Shown here in pieces: positions 12,292 through 20,685 of a stretch of DNA of 28,531 bases. Position 1 is the first letter of the stretch, and every line of letters starts with the position of its first letter. Made by a program: the position numbers and the translations under genes. The stretch is from a virus, in IMG/VR virus record IMGVR_UViG_3300039456_000034, positions 1-28,531 of that record; one strand, written 5' to 3'. Under the pieces are notes generated by a model. It was not told the DNA's origin, did no database searches, and saw nothing but the letters and a program-made list of their open reading frames with translations.

Positions 12292-13593
12292 ATGGATATC
12301 AACGATCTGCGCCGCATGCTGAAGGCGGCGGCTGAAACCATGGGAACCACGGCGCAGGCGCTGGATGATTTGGAAGCCAGCGGCACTGCCGAGGTCAGCG
12401 CGATCGAAGCGGCGACTGCTGCCTTTGATGCGGCCAAGGCGGACTTTGAAGGCCTGAAGGTGCGGGTTTCACGGGCTGAAGAGGTCGAGGCTGCCAAGGC
12501 CAGCACTGCCAGTTCTGAGCTGACCCCTGGTGGCCTTGGTGTCTCTGTGCCGGGGCAGGTTGCCAAGGCGGATGACAAGGGCGCTGATACCGGCCTGATG
12601 GTGGCGGCGCTGGCCAATTCCAAGGGCAACAAGGATCAGGCTGTCACCTTCCTTGAGGCGGAGGGGCACAGCGGTATTGCGGCCACTCTGTCTGGGGCCA
12701 GTGATGGGGCTGGCGGGGTGCTGATCCCACGGGCGCAAAGCGCGGTTTTGATCAGTCTTCTGAAGCCGCGTGTTGTGGTGCGCAAGCTGGGGGCACGGGT
12801 GCATGATATGCCTGCGGGCAAGCTGCGCATGGGGCGTGTCGCCTCGGCCCCCACGGCGGGCTATATCGGGGAAAACGCCCCGATTGTTGAAAGTGAACCC
12901 AGCTTTGACAAAGTGGATCAGGACTTCAAAACCCTGACCGCTCTGGTGCCGATCGGCAATGCGCTGCTATCGCATTCCAGCGCCAGCATTGGCGCGACGG
13001 TGCGGGATTTGCTGTTGGACTATATGGCGCTGCGCGAAGATCTTGCCTTCATTCGCGGCGATGGCACAGGCGAAACCCCCAAGGGTTTGCGCAACTGGTG
13101 CCTGCCCGCAAATGTCCGTCTGGCCGTGGCCAATACAGCGGCGGTTGTTGAAGCCAATCTGCGCTGGATGGTCAGCGTGGTGGAAGATGCCAATGTGGCC
13201 ATGCAACAGCCCGGCTGGATCATGCGGGGCGCAACCAAGCATTTTCTGGCCAGTCTGCGCGATCCATCGGGGGCGAAAATGTACCCTTCGATCGAGGCCA
13301 GCAATACGCTGCATGGCTACCCGATTGAGACCACCTCGCAGGTGCCGAACAATCTGGGCACGGGCAATGACACCGAAATTACCTTTGCCGACTTTGGTGA
13401 GATCATGATTGGCGACGATCAGGAAATCCGGGTGGCGTCTTCCACTGAGGCCTCGTTTGTGGATGTTGGTGGTAATACGATCTCGGCCTTTCAGCGGGAT
13501 CTGACCTTGATGCGGGCGGTCTCGCGTCATGACCTCGCCCCTGCCCATGATGAGGCGATCTCGGTGCTGACTGGCACCAGCTGGGGTCTCTAA
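12292..13593 (+). CDS. Major capsid protein, HK97 fold
   Basis: A 433-residue major capsid protein. ATG 12292 has an AAAAGGAAA ribosome site; a longer in-frame GTG reading from 12208 is unlikely. Residues about 1-105 form an Ala/Glu/Lys-rich coiled coil, the delta-like scaffold domain normally removed by the protease. The HK97 core follows: SDGAGGVLIP, LGARVHDMPAGKLRMGRV, GYIGENAPIVESEPSFDKV, LALREDL-like helix with FIRGDGTGETPKGLRN, GYPIETTSQVP, and the C-terminal FQRDLTLMRAVSRHD. It is followed directly by a strong terminator. Confidence 0.93.
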   Translation: MDINDLRRMLKAAAETMGTTAQALDDLEASGTAEVSAIEAATAAFDAAKADFEGLKVRVSRAEEVEAAKASTASSELTPGGLGVSVPGQVAKADDKGADTGLMVAALANSKGNKDQAVTFLEAEGHSGIAATLSGASDGAGGVLIPRAQSAVLISLLKPRVVVRKLGARVHDMPAGKLRMGRVASAPTAGYIGENAPIVESEPSFDKVDQDFKTLTALVPIGNALLSHSSASIGATVRDLLLDYMALREDLAFIRGDGTGETPKGLRNWCLPANVRLAVANTAAVVEANLRWMVSVVEDANVAMQQPGWIMRGATKHFLASLRDPSGAKMYPSIEASNTLHGYPIETTSQVPNNLGTGNDTEITFADFGEIMIGDDQEIRVASSTEASFVDVGGNTISAFQRDLTLMRAVSRHDLAPAHDEAISVLTGTSWGL

Positions 13594-13617
13594 ACCCCTC
13601 TGAACAGCACGACAATC

Positions 13618-13646
13618 GGGGCGGCCTAGCGGTCGCCCTTTTTTTT
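13618..13646 (+). terminator. Rho-independent terminator after the capsid gene
   Basis: GGGCGGCC (13619-13626), loop TAGC, GGTCGCCC (13631-13638) with one G-U pair, then eight T (13639-13646). It is a textbook intrinsic terminator inside the late operon, 25 bases after the capsid stop. Tail genes downstream must be reached by read-through, antitermination or another promoter. Confidence 0.85.
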
Positions 13647-13667
13647 CCTGAGATTTGGAGACGTGAG

Positions 13668-14150
13668 ATGACACGCATTCTGGTGCAATTCCTTGCGGGA
13701 TATTCCCGCTACAACAAAGGTGAAACCGCAGCGTTTGATGAGAAAAAGGCCAAACAGCTCTGCGCTGGGGCAAGCGCTGTCGCGCGGCTTGTTGGGCCTG
13801 TGAAACAGGTGACTGCTCTCACTAGTGAAGGCATCGATCTGCTGGAAAGCGATCGGCAGGAGCTGGCCCAGGCTGGCGAGAATATGGCGGATCAATTGGC
13901 GAGTGTTGAGCGCCGCGAAGAAGAGTTGCTGGTTGGTCTGTCTGGCCTTGAAGCGCGCGCGCGGGATCTGGCCGCGCGGGAGGCGGCTTTGCTGGGGCGC
14001 GAGGAAGAACTGCAGGCGGCACTGGATGCTGCGGTTGAATCCGTTTCTGAAGAAGAACCTGCAAAGACCCCCGCTGAACAGATTGAACCTGAAACGCAGG
14101 GCAAAGGGAAAGCGCCTGGTGCGCCGCCCAAACAGGGCGCAAAAAGCTAA
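13668..14150 (+). CDS. Small head-module protein with coiled coil
   Basis: A 160-residue protein. The N-terminal 45 residues have the pattern VQFLAGYSRYNKGETAAFDEKKAKQL seen in small proteins next to capsid genes. Residues about 75-130 form a long Glu/Arg/Ala coiled coil, and the tail is Pro/Lys/Gly-rich. ATG 13668 lies 21 bases after the terminator T-run with a GGAG ribosome site. It may be a head decoration or assembly protein; the exact role is unknown. Confidence 0.65.
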   Translation: MTRILVQFLAGYSRYNKGETAAFDEKKAKQLCAGASAVARLVGPVKQVTALTSEGIDLLESDRQELAQAGENMADQLASVERREEELLVGLSGLEARARDLAAREAALLGREEELQAALDAAVESVSEEEPAKTPAEQIEPETQGKGKAPGAPPKQGAKS

Positions 14151-14162
14151 GGGGCGCGAGTT

Positions 14163-14738
14163 ATGCGGGTGATTGAAGCGGGTGAAATTGCTGCTGGTGT
14201 GGATCTGGCTGACTTCAAGCGGTCGATCCACTTTCAGTCTGAGGATGCCGGGGATGATGCGGCACCGCAGTTGGCGCTGGAATCGGCGGAGGCCACTGTG
14301 GCAACCGCAACCGGTCGCCCGCTTACACCGCGCCGGGTGGAATTTGTTGTCACGCGTAGCGCGTGGCGGCGGTGGTGGTTTCCTGTGCTGCCGGTGCAGG
14401 AGCTGGTTGGGCTGGCGCTGGATGACGGTGCAGGTGGCTGGGTTGATCAGCCATTGGCCGGGGTCTGGGTGCAGCAGGCGCATGATGAGCCGCAGCTTGT
14501 TCTGGGCAACGCCTGGGCGGGGCATGCTGTGCATTCCGAACTGCTGCGGGTGCAGGCTAATGTTGGCGGCGCAGATGCGCCCACTGCGAAGCGTTTGCGG
14601 CAGGCGATCTTTTTGCTGGCCAAGGAATGGCTGGAAGCCGGGATCTCGATCGAGAATGAGGACGTGCCGCGCATGTCCTTTGGGGTGCGCCTGCTGATGA
14701 AACAGGCGCGCTACCGTCGCCCCTGCGAGGTGGCTTGA
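14163..14738 (+). CDS. Head-tail connector protein, gp6-like
   Basis: A 191-residue protein with the head-tail connector layout: an N-terminal helical part beginning with LADFKRSIHF and DDAAPQLALESAEATVATATGR (about 19-59), a beta-rich middle with conserved Trp residues and DVP-like turns, and a C-terminal helix (about 140-175) with LRQAIFLLAKEW. Proteins of this family form a ring under the portal and receive the tail. The position after capsid and before the adaptor supports this. AAGGGG serves as ribosome site. Confidence 0.8.
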   Translation: MRVIEAGEIAAGVDLADFKRSIHFQSEDAGDDAAPQLALESAEATVATATGRPLTPRRVEFVVTRSAWRRWWFPVLPVQELVGLALDDGAGGWVDQPLAGVWVQQAHDEPQLVLGNAWAGHAVHSELLRVQANVGGADAPTAKRLRQAIFLLAKEWLEAGISIENEDVPRMSFGVRLLMKQARYRRPCEVA

Positions 14739-14739
14739 T

Positions 14740-15069
14740 ATGGGCGGACGTTTGGACACACGCATTCAATTTCTGAGCAAAGCGCAGGTGGATGATGGGA
14801 TGCGGCGCGAAGACGTGTATCAGCCGCACGGCCAAAAAGTCTGGGCCTCTAAGGAGGATGCAAGCGCTGATGAGGTGTTTCGGGCGGGGCAGGATGCGGC
14901 GCACCTGGTGGCGCGGTTCAAGGTTAAGAAAACCGCCTTCACCTCATCGATCACTGCGGCGCATCGCCTGAGGTCCGGGGCGCAGGAATTTGAGATCTTG
15001 GGCATCAAGGAGGTTTCTGGCCGTGGCCGGATCCTTGAAATCACCGCCGTTGTGAAGATGCAGCCATGA
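14740..15069 (+). CDS. Head-tail adaptor (SPP1 gp16 / HK97 gp7-like)
   Basis: A 109-residue beta-rich protein starting GGRLDTRIQFLSK, followed by a charged segment with KVWASKEDASADEVFRAGQ (about 34-52), then strands with VKKTAFTS and EFEILGIKEVSGRGRILEIT, the pattern of phage head-tail joining proteins. It stacks below the connector ring to stop DNA leakage and dock the tail. It begins one base after the previous stop and overlaps the next gene by four bases. Confidence 0.85.
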   Translation: MGGRLDTRIQFLSKAQVDDGMRREDVYQPHGQKVWASKEDASADEVFRAGQDAAHLVARFKVKKTAFTSSITAAHRLRSGAQEFEILGIKEVSGRGRILEITAVVKMQP

Positions 15070-15515
15070 GCATGGAAATGAAGCTGGAGGGTTTCAGCGA
15101 ATTGGAAGATGCGCTGGACGAGCTGAGCAAATCAGCGGGGCGGGGTGTGTTACGCCGATCCCTGATGAAGGCGGCAGGGCCGATGGCGGATTTGATGCGC
15201 AGTGGTGCGCCGCACGGTGAGGGCGATCTGCAAGAAAGCATTGCGGTCAGCACCAAGCTGTCAAAACGGCAGGCGGCAGAGCATCGGGCGTTGTTCCGGG
15301 ATCAGCGGGCTGCGGTGGAGATGTTTGTGGGGGCGGGGCCATTGCCGCAGGCAACCCAGTCAGAATTTGGCAATGAGCATCAGGCGCCGCAGCCCTTTGC
15401 GCGGCCTGCCTGGGATCAGGATCAGCAGGCGCTGCTGGATCGGCTTGGCGGTCATCTCTGGGCGGAGTTTGAGAAATCACTGGCTCGCGCGCAGCGCAAG
15501 GCCGCGAAAGGATAG
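15066..15515 (+). CDS. HK97 gp10-like head closure/tail component
   Basis: A 149-residue protein of the HK97 gp10 type. Visible features are an N-terminal LEGFSELEDALDELSKSAGRGVLRRSLMKAAGPMADLMRSGAP (about 8-50), with basic helices leading to a Gly/Pro turn, a central beta region with MFVGAGPLPQATQSEFGN, and a C-terminal QPFARPAWDQDQQALLDRL (about 114-132) that matches the family's PFLRPA-type end. It joins head completion to the tail terminator. Coupled to the adaptor gene by an ATGA overlap. Confidence 0.85.
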   Translation: MSMEMKLEGFSELEDALDELSKSAGRGVLRRSLMKAAGPMADLMRSGAPHGEGDLQESIAVSTKLSKRQAAEHRALFRDQRAAVEMFVGAGPLPQATQSEFGNEHQAPQPFARPAWDQDQQALLDRLGGHLWAEFEKSLARAQRKAAKG

Positions 15516-15518
15516 CCC

Positions 15519-15911
15519 ATGCAAATTGAACTGCGATCACTTCTGCGCGGAGTGCCGACGGTGGCCGCGCTCTGCGGTGTGCGGGTGGATTGGGGCAAGC
15601 GGCCCCAGGGGGATCCGTACCCGGCCATTTGCTTGCATCTGATTGGCGATCGAGAAGGCCACACTCTGCAGGGGGCTGATGGGCTGTCACAGGGGCGGGT
15701 GCAGGTTGACTGCTACGCAGAGACCTATGGCGATGCTGCAGCAGTGGCCCGCGCGGTACGCGATGCCCTGGATGGATATCGCGGCGGTGGCTTTCGGGGC
15801 GTGTTCCTAGAGGCCACGCGCGACAACACAGAACGCGGATCAAATGAGCCTGACCGGGCCGCCCGTGTTTCAATGGATTTTTTGGTGAACTGGAGAGAGA
15901 GCAATGCCTGA
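15519..15911 (+). CDS. Tail completion/terminator protein (DUF3168-like)
   Basis: A 130-residue alpha/beta protein with the DUF3168 pattern: VPTVAALCGVRVDWGKRPQGDPYPAICLHLIGDREGH (about 12-49), a VQVDCYAETYGDAAAVARAVRDALDGYRG helix (about 62-90), and a final strand SMDFLVNWRE. Such proteins cap the tail tube at the head-proximal end. It is followed by the tube protein gene, which it overlaps by eight bases. Confidence 0.85.
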   Translation: MQIELRSLLRGVPTVAALCGVRVDWGKRPQGDPYPAICLHLIGDREGHTLQGADGLSQGRVQVDCYAETYGDAAAVARAVRDALDGYRGGGFRGVFLEATRDNTERGSNEPDRAARVSMDFLVNWRESNA

Positions 15912-16323
15912 GGTAGATGCAGATATCGGATATAACTCCGACTTTGGAATGGCGGATGATCAAGCGGGGCCATTCCCGGTAATCGCTGGGGTGGTCAGCA
16001 TTACCCCGCCCAGCAAATCGCGGGATGCGGTTGAGAAGACCCACCTCAAAAGCCCGGATCGTTACAAGGAATTCATTGCCGGGATGAAGGATGGCAGCGA
16101 GGCCAAAATCGGTCTGAACTTTGCGCCCTCGGTTGCCGCCACACTTGATGCGGCTTTTGAGGCTGGGACAAAATGGTGCCAGATCACTTTCCCGGATGAA
16201 ACCTCCACGCTCACTTTCAACGCGGTAATCACCGGGCTGGAATTTGGCGAATTGACCAATGACAAGATGACGGCAACGCTGACGGTGAAACCCAGCGGCA
16301 AGCCAGTTCTGGCGGTGGCATGA
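15904..16323 (+). CDS. Major tail tube protein
   Basis: A 139-residue beta-rich protein containing VVSITPPSKSRDAVEKTHLKS (about 30-50), GMKDGSEAKIGLNFAP and WCQITFPDETSTLTFNAVITGLEFGELTNDKMTATLTVKPSG (about 91-132), the pattern of lambda-like/GTA-like tail tube proteins. Hexamer rings stack to build the tube, with length set by the tape measure protein. The gene lies directly before the two tail chaperone frames, as in lambda-like phages. Confidence 0.85.
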   Translation: MPEVDADIGYNSDFGMADDQAGPFPVIAGVVSITPPSKSRDAVEKTHLKSPDRYKEFIAGMKDGSEAKIGLNFAPSVAATLDAAFEAGTKWCQITFPDETSTLTFNAVITGLEFGELTNDKMTATLTVKPSGKPVLAVA

Positions 16324-16676
16324 TGGCCAACCGTTTCATTGGTGAGACCACTGCCCAGGCGAATGGTAAGAGCTGGACCCTGCGCTGCGATTTTAACGCG
16401 ATGGCCGCGTTTGAAGAGGCGACTGGCAAGGATGCCATGACGGCTTTTGAGGCGGCGGAGCAGGGCGATGTCTCTATACTTGATCTGCGGCACCTGGTGC
16501 GCGCCTGTCTGCTGCGCCACCATCCCGACGCCACATTGTGCGATGCGGGCGATGTGCTGAGCCATGATCTGAGCGTGGTGCAGCGGCTGATTGAGGGGGC
16601 AATGCCCACGAGTGGCGAGGCCGCAGAGTTGGGAAACGGCCAGCTGGTGACAGCCCCGGTGACGGCGCCGGGCTGA
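16320..16676 (+). CDS. Tail assembly chaperone (gpG-like), upstream frame
   Basis: A 118-residue chaperone similar in layout to GTA/lambda gpG-type proteins: NGKSWTLRCDFNAMAAFEEATGKDAMTAF (about 15-43) is typical of this group. It overlaps the tube gene by four bases. At 16631-16637 it contains the heptamer G GGA AAC in the proper phase, where a -1 slip moves ribosomes into the next chaperone frame. The unshifted product ends at the TGA at 16674; the shifted product would be 229 residues ending at 17008. Such pairs coat the tape measure protein during tail assembly. Confidence 0.85.
   Translation: MMANRFIGETTAQANGKSWTLRCDFNAMAAFEEATGKDAMTAFEAAEQGDVSILDLRHLVRACLLRHHPDATLCDAGDVLSHDLSVVQRLIEGAMPTSGEAAELGNGQLVTAPVTAPG
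16631..16637 (+). other. Programmed -1 ribosomal frameshift site (G GGA AAC)
   Basis: The heptamer GGGAAAC lies with GGA (16632-16634) and AAC (16635-16637) as in-frame codons of the upstream chaperone. After a -1 slip onto GGG AAA, the next codon is CGG at 16637, and that frame stays open through ATG 16688 to 17008. Lambda uses the closely related GGGAAAG between G and T. A short GC stem (CCCGG 16655-16659 with CCGGG 16668-16672) lies 17 bases downstream and might stimulate slipping. Confidence 0.8.
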
Positions 16677-16687
16677 ACTACATCAAA

Positions 16688-17008
16688 ATGTTAGAAGCCT
16701 ATGTGGCCGCTGGGTTCCCGGATCCGGCGGCTTTCTGGTCTCTGACGCCGCGCCTGTACCTGGCCCTGATGAAGGGGGCGGGTCAGCGCTTGGAGCGCGA
16801 GCATAAGGATCGCGCCTGGCAGGTCTGGCATATCGCGGCGCTGTGTCGGGGCGATGCGCTACCTTCTTTCGATGAATTTCTGGGCGCTGGCCCTGTTGAA
16901 CCCCAATCGCCTGAAACCCTGCAGGCGATGTGTGAGCTTCTGGCGCAGAGCTGGGGCGCCCAGGAGGGTGGCCCTACCGATCACGCCATGGGGGCAGAGG
17001 AGATCTGA
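16688..17008 (+). CDS. Tail assembly chaperone, downstream (T-like) frame
   Basis: From ATG 16688 this frame encodes 106 residues, but it is open further upstream to the slippery site at 16631-16637 and is probably expressed mainly as the C-terminal part of a frameshift fusion. Features are MLEAYVAAGFPDPAAFWSLTPRLYLALMKGA (about 1-31), a basic helix with REHKDRAWQVWHIAALCRG, and an acidic tail, resembling the small phage/GTA chaperone found before tape measure genes. No ribosome site is seen before ATG 16688, which supports the fusion. It overlaps the tape measure gene by one base. Confidence 0.75.
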   Translation: MLEAYVAAGFPDPAAFWSLTPRLYLALMKGAGQRLEREHKDRAWQVWHIAALCRGDALPSFDEFLGAGPVEPQSPETLQAMCELLAQSWGAQEGGPTDHAMGAEEI

Positions 17009-18999
17009 TGGGCAAATCTGTAATCGGCGCGCTACGGGTCAATCTGGGGCTGAACAGCGCCAAGTTTGAACGTGGCGCCAAGCGGGTGAAATCCCCCCTG
17101 GCCGCGATGAAAAAGCAATTCCTTGCGGTGGCGGCGGTGGCTGCTGCGGCAGGGGGGGCGATCACGGCCATGGCCTTGGCGGGGGCGCGGGATCTGGACC
17201 GGGCGGCAAAGTCTGCCCGGCGCCTCGGCGCCTCGATCGGGGGCTTTCGGGCGTTGGAGCTGGCGGCTGGCGAGGCGGGTGTGAGCCTGTCGAGCATGAC
17301 CAATGACATCCAGACCATTGATCGCGAGATTGCTTCGATCGGAAAATCCGGCAATGCGCAGCGGGCGCTGGATGCACTGGGGGTCTCGGCTGAGCAGCTC
17401 TCTGGGTCAGACGCAGATGAAAAGCTGGCGCTGATTGCCGATCGGGTACAAGCGCTGGGGCTGAGTACCGGCGAGACCTCTTCGATCCTGCGAGATCTCG
17501 GTGTGCGCAACCGGGAAATGGTGCTGCTGATGCTGAACGGCGGGGAAGCTATTCGCGCTGCGCGCCGCGATGTTGAGGACTATGGGCTTGCGGTCAACTC
17601 AGTAGATGCGGGCAAGATTGAGCAGGCCAATGACCGCATCGCGCGGCTGGGCCTGGTGACGCAGTACCTGGGCCAGCGTCTGGCGCTGGAATTGGTGCCT
17701 GCCCTGGGACAGATGGCACAGGGGATCACCAACAGCCTGCGCACAGGTGGCGCACTGCGCGGGGTTCTGGACGGTTTGGCGGCCAATGTGAAGCGGCTCA
17801 CCACCTATTTGGCGGTGGCGGTCACCGGCTTTGGGGTGCGCTATGTGGCGGCCTTGGTTGCGGCGAAGCTGGCAACGGCCACGCTGTCCGGGGCGCTGGT
17901 GTTCCTACGCGGTGCCTTGATCCGTACCGGCATAGGCGCTTTGATCGTTATTGCGGGGGAGTTGGTCTATCAGTTCTCGCGATTGGTGGCGGGTGCTGGG
18001 GGCTTTGGCGAGGCCTTATCATTGTTGAAAAATGTCGCAGCGGAAGTCTGGGACCGGATGCGGCTTGGGGCTTCCTCTCTGGGCGCATCATTGAACGCGA
18101 CATGGGACGGGATCAAAGGCGGTTTCTTTTCGATGTTGGCGGCGTTGCAAGAGCGTTGGTCAATCTTTCTGCGTAACCTTGCCGGATCGATCAATGGTGT
18201 CCCTGGCATGGATGCGTTGACGCTGAAGCTGCATGGCGCATCTGTCGAGGCGCGATCGGGATCTTATGAGACCAGCGGTCTGGCGGATAACTATTCCGAT
18301 GCGGCAGATGCCGCACAAGCTCGCGCTGATGCCCTGGCCAAAGCCTCCAATGCGCCTCTGAAAAGCATTGAAGCGCTGCGGGCTGCGTTGAAAGGCACCA
18401 CAGAGGAAACAGAGGATGGCACCACGGCAGCCAATCGCCTCGGAGATGCTCTGGGCAACCTCGGCGGCGGTGGGGCTGGTGGAGTTAAACCGATCAAGGA
18501 AGAGATTGACGGGCTGTCTGAGGGTCTGCAGTCGGTGAAATCCTCGGCCAAGTCCGCCTTTGCGGGGCTGGTGACGGGTGCCAAGAGCGCAAAGGAGGCT
18601 TTGGCAGACATGCTGTCCAGCGTGGCTACGGCTCTGGCAAACAGTGCGTTCAATTCGCTGTTTGGCAATGCCTTTGAGGGGCTTTCTGGGATTCTTGGCT
18701 TTGCCAATGGCACCCTGTCAGCACCTGGCGGGTTGGCGCTGGTTGGGGAGCGGGGGCCGGAGCTGGTGAATCTGCCGCGCGGGTCGCAGGTGAACACAGC
18801 GCAGGCCACCAGGTCGATGCTGGGGGCGGCACAAAACCGGCTGCATGTGAGTGTTGGCGTGGATGATAGCGGCTATTTGGTTCCGCTCATCCAAGACGTC
18901 AGCGGTAATGTCTCGGCCCAGCATGTCTCTGCGGGGATGGCGATGCAGGACCGCAAAACGTCCAGCAATCTTGCAACCCATCTGGCGAGGCAGGGCTGA
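17008..18999 (+). CDS. Tape measure protein
   Basis: A 663-residue tail length protein. It starts with a GALRVNLGLNSAKFERGAKR segment (about 7-26), then Ala-rich hydrophobic stretches (about 38-58 and 270-330) typical of tape measure proteins that later insert in the host membrane. A long helical region follows, then a Gly-rich hinge (about 487-500). The C-terminal LALVGERGPELVNLPRGSQV (about 585-604) is the conserved end motif of this group. The length suggests a tail near 100 nm by the usual 0.15 nm per residue rule. GGAG lies before the start codon. Confidence 0.92.
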   Translation: MGKSVIGALRVNLGLNSAKFERGAKRVKSPLAAMKKQFLAVAAVAAAAGGAITAMALAGARDLDRAAKSARRLGASIGGFRALELAAGEAGVSLSSMTNDIQTIDREIASIGKSGNAQRALDALGVSAEQLSGSDADEKLALIADRVQALGLSTGETSSILRDLGVRNREMVLLMLNGGEAIRAARRDVEDYGLAVNSVDAGKIEQANDRIARLGLVTQYLGQRLALELVPALGQMAQGITNSLRTGGALRGVLDGLAANVKRLTTYLAVAVTGFGVRYVAALVAAKLATATLSGALVFLRGALIRTGIGALIVIAGELVYQFSRLVAGAGGFGEALSLLKNVAAEVWDRMRLGASSLGASLNATWDGIKGGFFSMLAALQERWSIFLRNLAGSINGVPGMDALTLKLHGASVEARSGSYETSGLADNYSDAADAAQARADALAKASNAPLKSIEALRAALKGTTEETEDGTTAANRLGDALGNLGGGGAGGVKPIKEEIDGLSEGLQSVKSSAKSAFAGLVTGAKSAKEALADMLSSVATALANSAFNSLFGNAFEGLSGILGFANGTLSAPGGLALVGERGPELVNLPRGSQVNTAQATRSMLGAAQNRLHVSVGVDDSGYLVPLIQDVSGNVSAQHVSAGMAMQDRKTSSNLATHLARQG

Positions 19000-19658
19000 T
19001 GCAGCGACCTATTGTTACCCTTCCAGATGGCTTTTTGAAGTTTCTGCAGGTGGATTGGGATATAGACTGGCGCGGCCAGGGTCTTGGAGAAAACACCGGG
19101 GGCGGCTCGTCGACGGTGTTCAACCGGTTCCCACGCTGGACCGGCGCGCCTTCGGTGTTTTTGGAAGGGGCTGAGTTGGCGCAGTGGCGCGGGATCCGGG
19201 CCATGGCGCAGGGGAGGCTGGGAATTTACCGCCTGCCCATGGTGGATCCGATCGGGTTTTCTGGCGCACCCGGTGCGGAACAAGCCTTTGCAGACGGTAC
19301 CAGCTTTGCATCCGGTGAGGGCTTTGCCTCTGAGCCGATGTGCTTTGCTGCGCAGGCTGCTGATCGTGGCGCAGAACAGATCCGGGTGACGGGTTTGGAT
19401 GCCGCGCCGCGTATCGGCCAGATCATGAGCCAGGGGCTATGGCCCTTCACCGTGACCTGGGTGCTGGAGGTCTCGGCGGGTGTATATGACCTTGGGGTGC
19501 AGATGCCCCTGCGAGAGGCGCTGGCAGCGGGTGATCCGATCCGGCTGGAAGCCATGGGCCTGTTTGAAGCGGTTGAGGGCGGCATGGGGCGGGTGCGTTA
19601 TGACACCAGCCGCGCCGCCCAGGTGAAACTGAACTTTCGTGAGGTTCTGAACAGATGA
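18999..19658 (+). CDS. Tail-tip protein, putative distal tail
   Basis: A 219-residue protein located directly after the tape measure gene, where lambda-like and GTA-like phages encode distal tail and tip proteins. It is beta-rich, with an N-terminal PDGFLKFLQVDWDIDW, a repeated Phe/Gly/Ala-rich stretch around residues 86-110 and a C-terminal strand ending VKLNFREVLNR. No catalytic motif is seen. It overlaps its neighbours by one and four bases. The call rests on gene order rather than a firm family match. Confidence 0.65.
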   Translation: MQRPIVTLPDGFLKFLQVDWDIDWRGQGLGENTGGGSSTVFNRFPRWTGAPSVFLEGAELAQWRGIRAMAQGRLGIYRLPMVDPIGFSGAPGAEQAFADGTSFASGEGFASEPMCFAAQAADRGAEQIRVTGLDAAPRIGQIMSQGLWPFTVTWVLEVSAGVYDLGVQMPLREALAAGDPIRLEAMGLFEAVEGGMGRVRYDTSRAAQVKLNFREVLNR

Positions 19659-20242
19659 GCTTTTTCCCTGAAGGGTATGATCCTCAAGGTGAGATCCTTG
19701 GGGCGCTGGACCTGTGCGAGATGGATACACCAGATGGGCCGATGCGCTTCATGATTGGGGCTGATGGTGTCTTCACGGATGTGAATGGTCACAAGTGGTA
19801 CGGCACCCAGCTTGCCAGTGTCAGCTCGCTTGAGAGCGCTCTTGAGGGTCGCGCGCCAGAGGGGTCGATCACGCTCTCCTACTTTCAGGACCCAGAAGCG
19901 GATGATCTGATCTCTGAGGTGAAAGCTCTCGGTGTCGACTATATCAAAGGCCGCGCCATCCGGTTCTTCTTCCAGCCCATCGGCAGCATGGCGGACTTCT
20001 ACAAGCCCAAGCATCCGCCCAAACAATGGATGCAGCGCACCATGCGCAGCCTGCGGTTCTCGGCCAGTGGGGCGCAGGATCGCTTGATCTCTCTGGGCTT
20101 TGAGGCCTGGACCGAGAAACGCCGGGCCGCCGGGCGGTTGGTGATGAATACTGAGGGCCACGCCAGGCTAACCGGCGCGCCCAATCCTTCACTGAAGTTT
20201 GCCCCTACAACCGCTTTTGAAGAAGAGAAGCTATTCGGATGA
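19655..20242 (+). CDS. Tail-tip/baseplate hub protein, putative
   Basis: A 195-residue beta-rich protein between the putative distal tail protein and the DUF6950-like gene. It contains GVFTDVNGHKWYGTQLASVSSLESALEGRAPEGSITLSYFQDPEADD (about 38-84), a strand pattern like tail-tip proteins of the lambda M/L or GTA DUF2163 class, and a RAIRFFFQPIGSMADFYKP segment. The position matches the second tip gene of these modules. The specific family is uncertain. Confidence 0.6.
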   Translation: MSFFPEGYDPQGEILGALDLCEMDTPDGPMRFMIGADGVFTDVNGHKWYGTQLASVSSLESALEGRAPEGSITLSYFQDPEADDLISEVKALGVDYIKGRAIRFFFQPIGSMADFYKPKHPPKQWMQRTMRSLRFSASGAQDRLISLGFEAWTEKRRAAGRLVMNTEGHARLTGAPNPSLKFAPTTAFEEEKLFG

Positions 20243-20685
20243 TGTCACCGCTGTATCATGAATTGCACCGCTGGAACGCCGCGCCCTTTATCTGGGGCGA
20301 AATGGATTGCGTTCTGTCGATTGCGGATTGGGTCTGGAAAGTTAAGGGCAAAGATCCGGCAGCGGCGCTGCGCGGTGTCTATGACAGTCGCGGATCCTGC
20401 CAGCGTGAGACTGGCTTTCTGCGCAATCCGGTGGAAGCGGTCGAGGCCTGCCTGGCCACGATCGGCGGGCTGCCCCGCGTTGCTACACCGGCGCCGGGCG
20501 ATATTGGCATTGTCATGGCCTATGACGCCAAGGGGCGGCTGTCGCCCTGTGGGGGGCTGTGGCTGGGGGAGGCCTGGGGCTTCAAAACCCGCAATGAGGA
20601 TCACGGGGGCAGGGGGGCAATCACTATCAAGCCCATTCTGATCCCGCAGGTTTTGGCAATCTGGGGAGTGGGCTATGAAGCGTAG
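20239..20685 (+). CDS. DUF6950-like tail peptidase-type protein
   Basis: A 148-residue protein with the start RWNAAPFIWGEMDCVLSIADWV (about 11-32) including a conserved Asp23-Cys24, then GKDPAAALRGVYDSRG and GDIGIVMAYDAKG, a pattern of small NlpC/P60-like tail proteins (DUF6950). In lambda-like tips an NlpC/P60 protein helps cross the peptidoglycan. Cys24 may be the nucleophile, but the usual His is not clear, so activity is uncertain. It overlaps the J-like gene by 11 bases. Confidence 0.75.
   Translation: MMSPLYHELHRWNAAPFIWGEMDCVLSIADWVWKVKGKDPAAALRGVYDSRGSCQRETGFLRNPVEAVEACLATIGGLPRVATPAPGDIGIVMAYDAKGRLSPCGGLWLGEAWGFKTRNEDHGGRGAITIKPILIPQVLAIWGVGYEA

Noticed and set aside
13626-14765. 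379-codon leftward ORF across the head-module genes
   Set aside because: Opposite three coupled rightward genes and across a terminator; Arg/His/Gln-rich composition without motifs.
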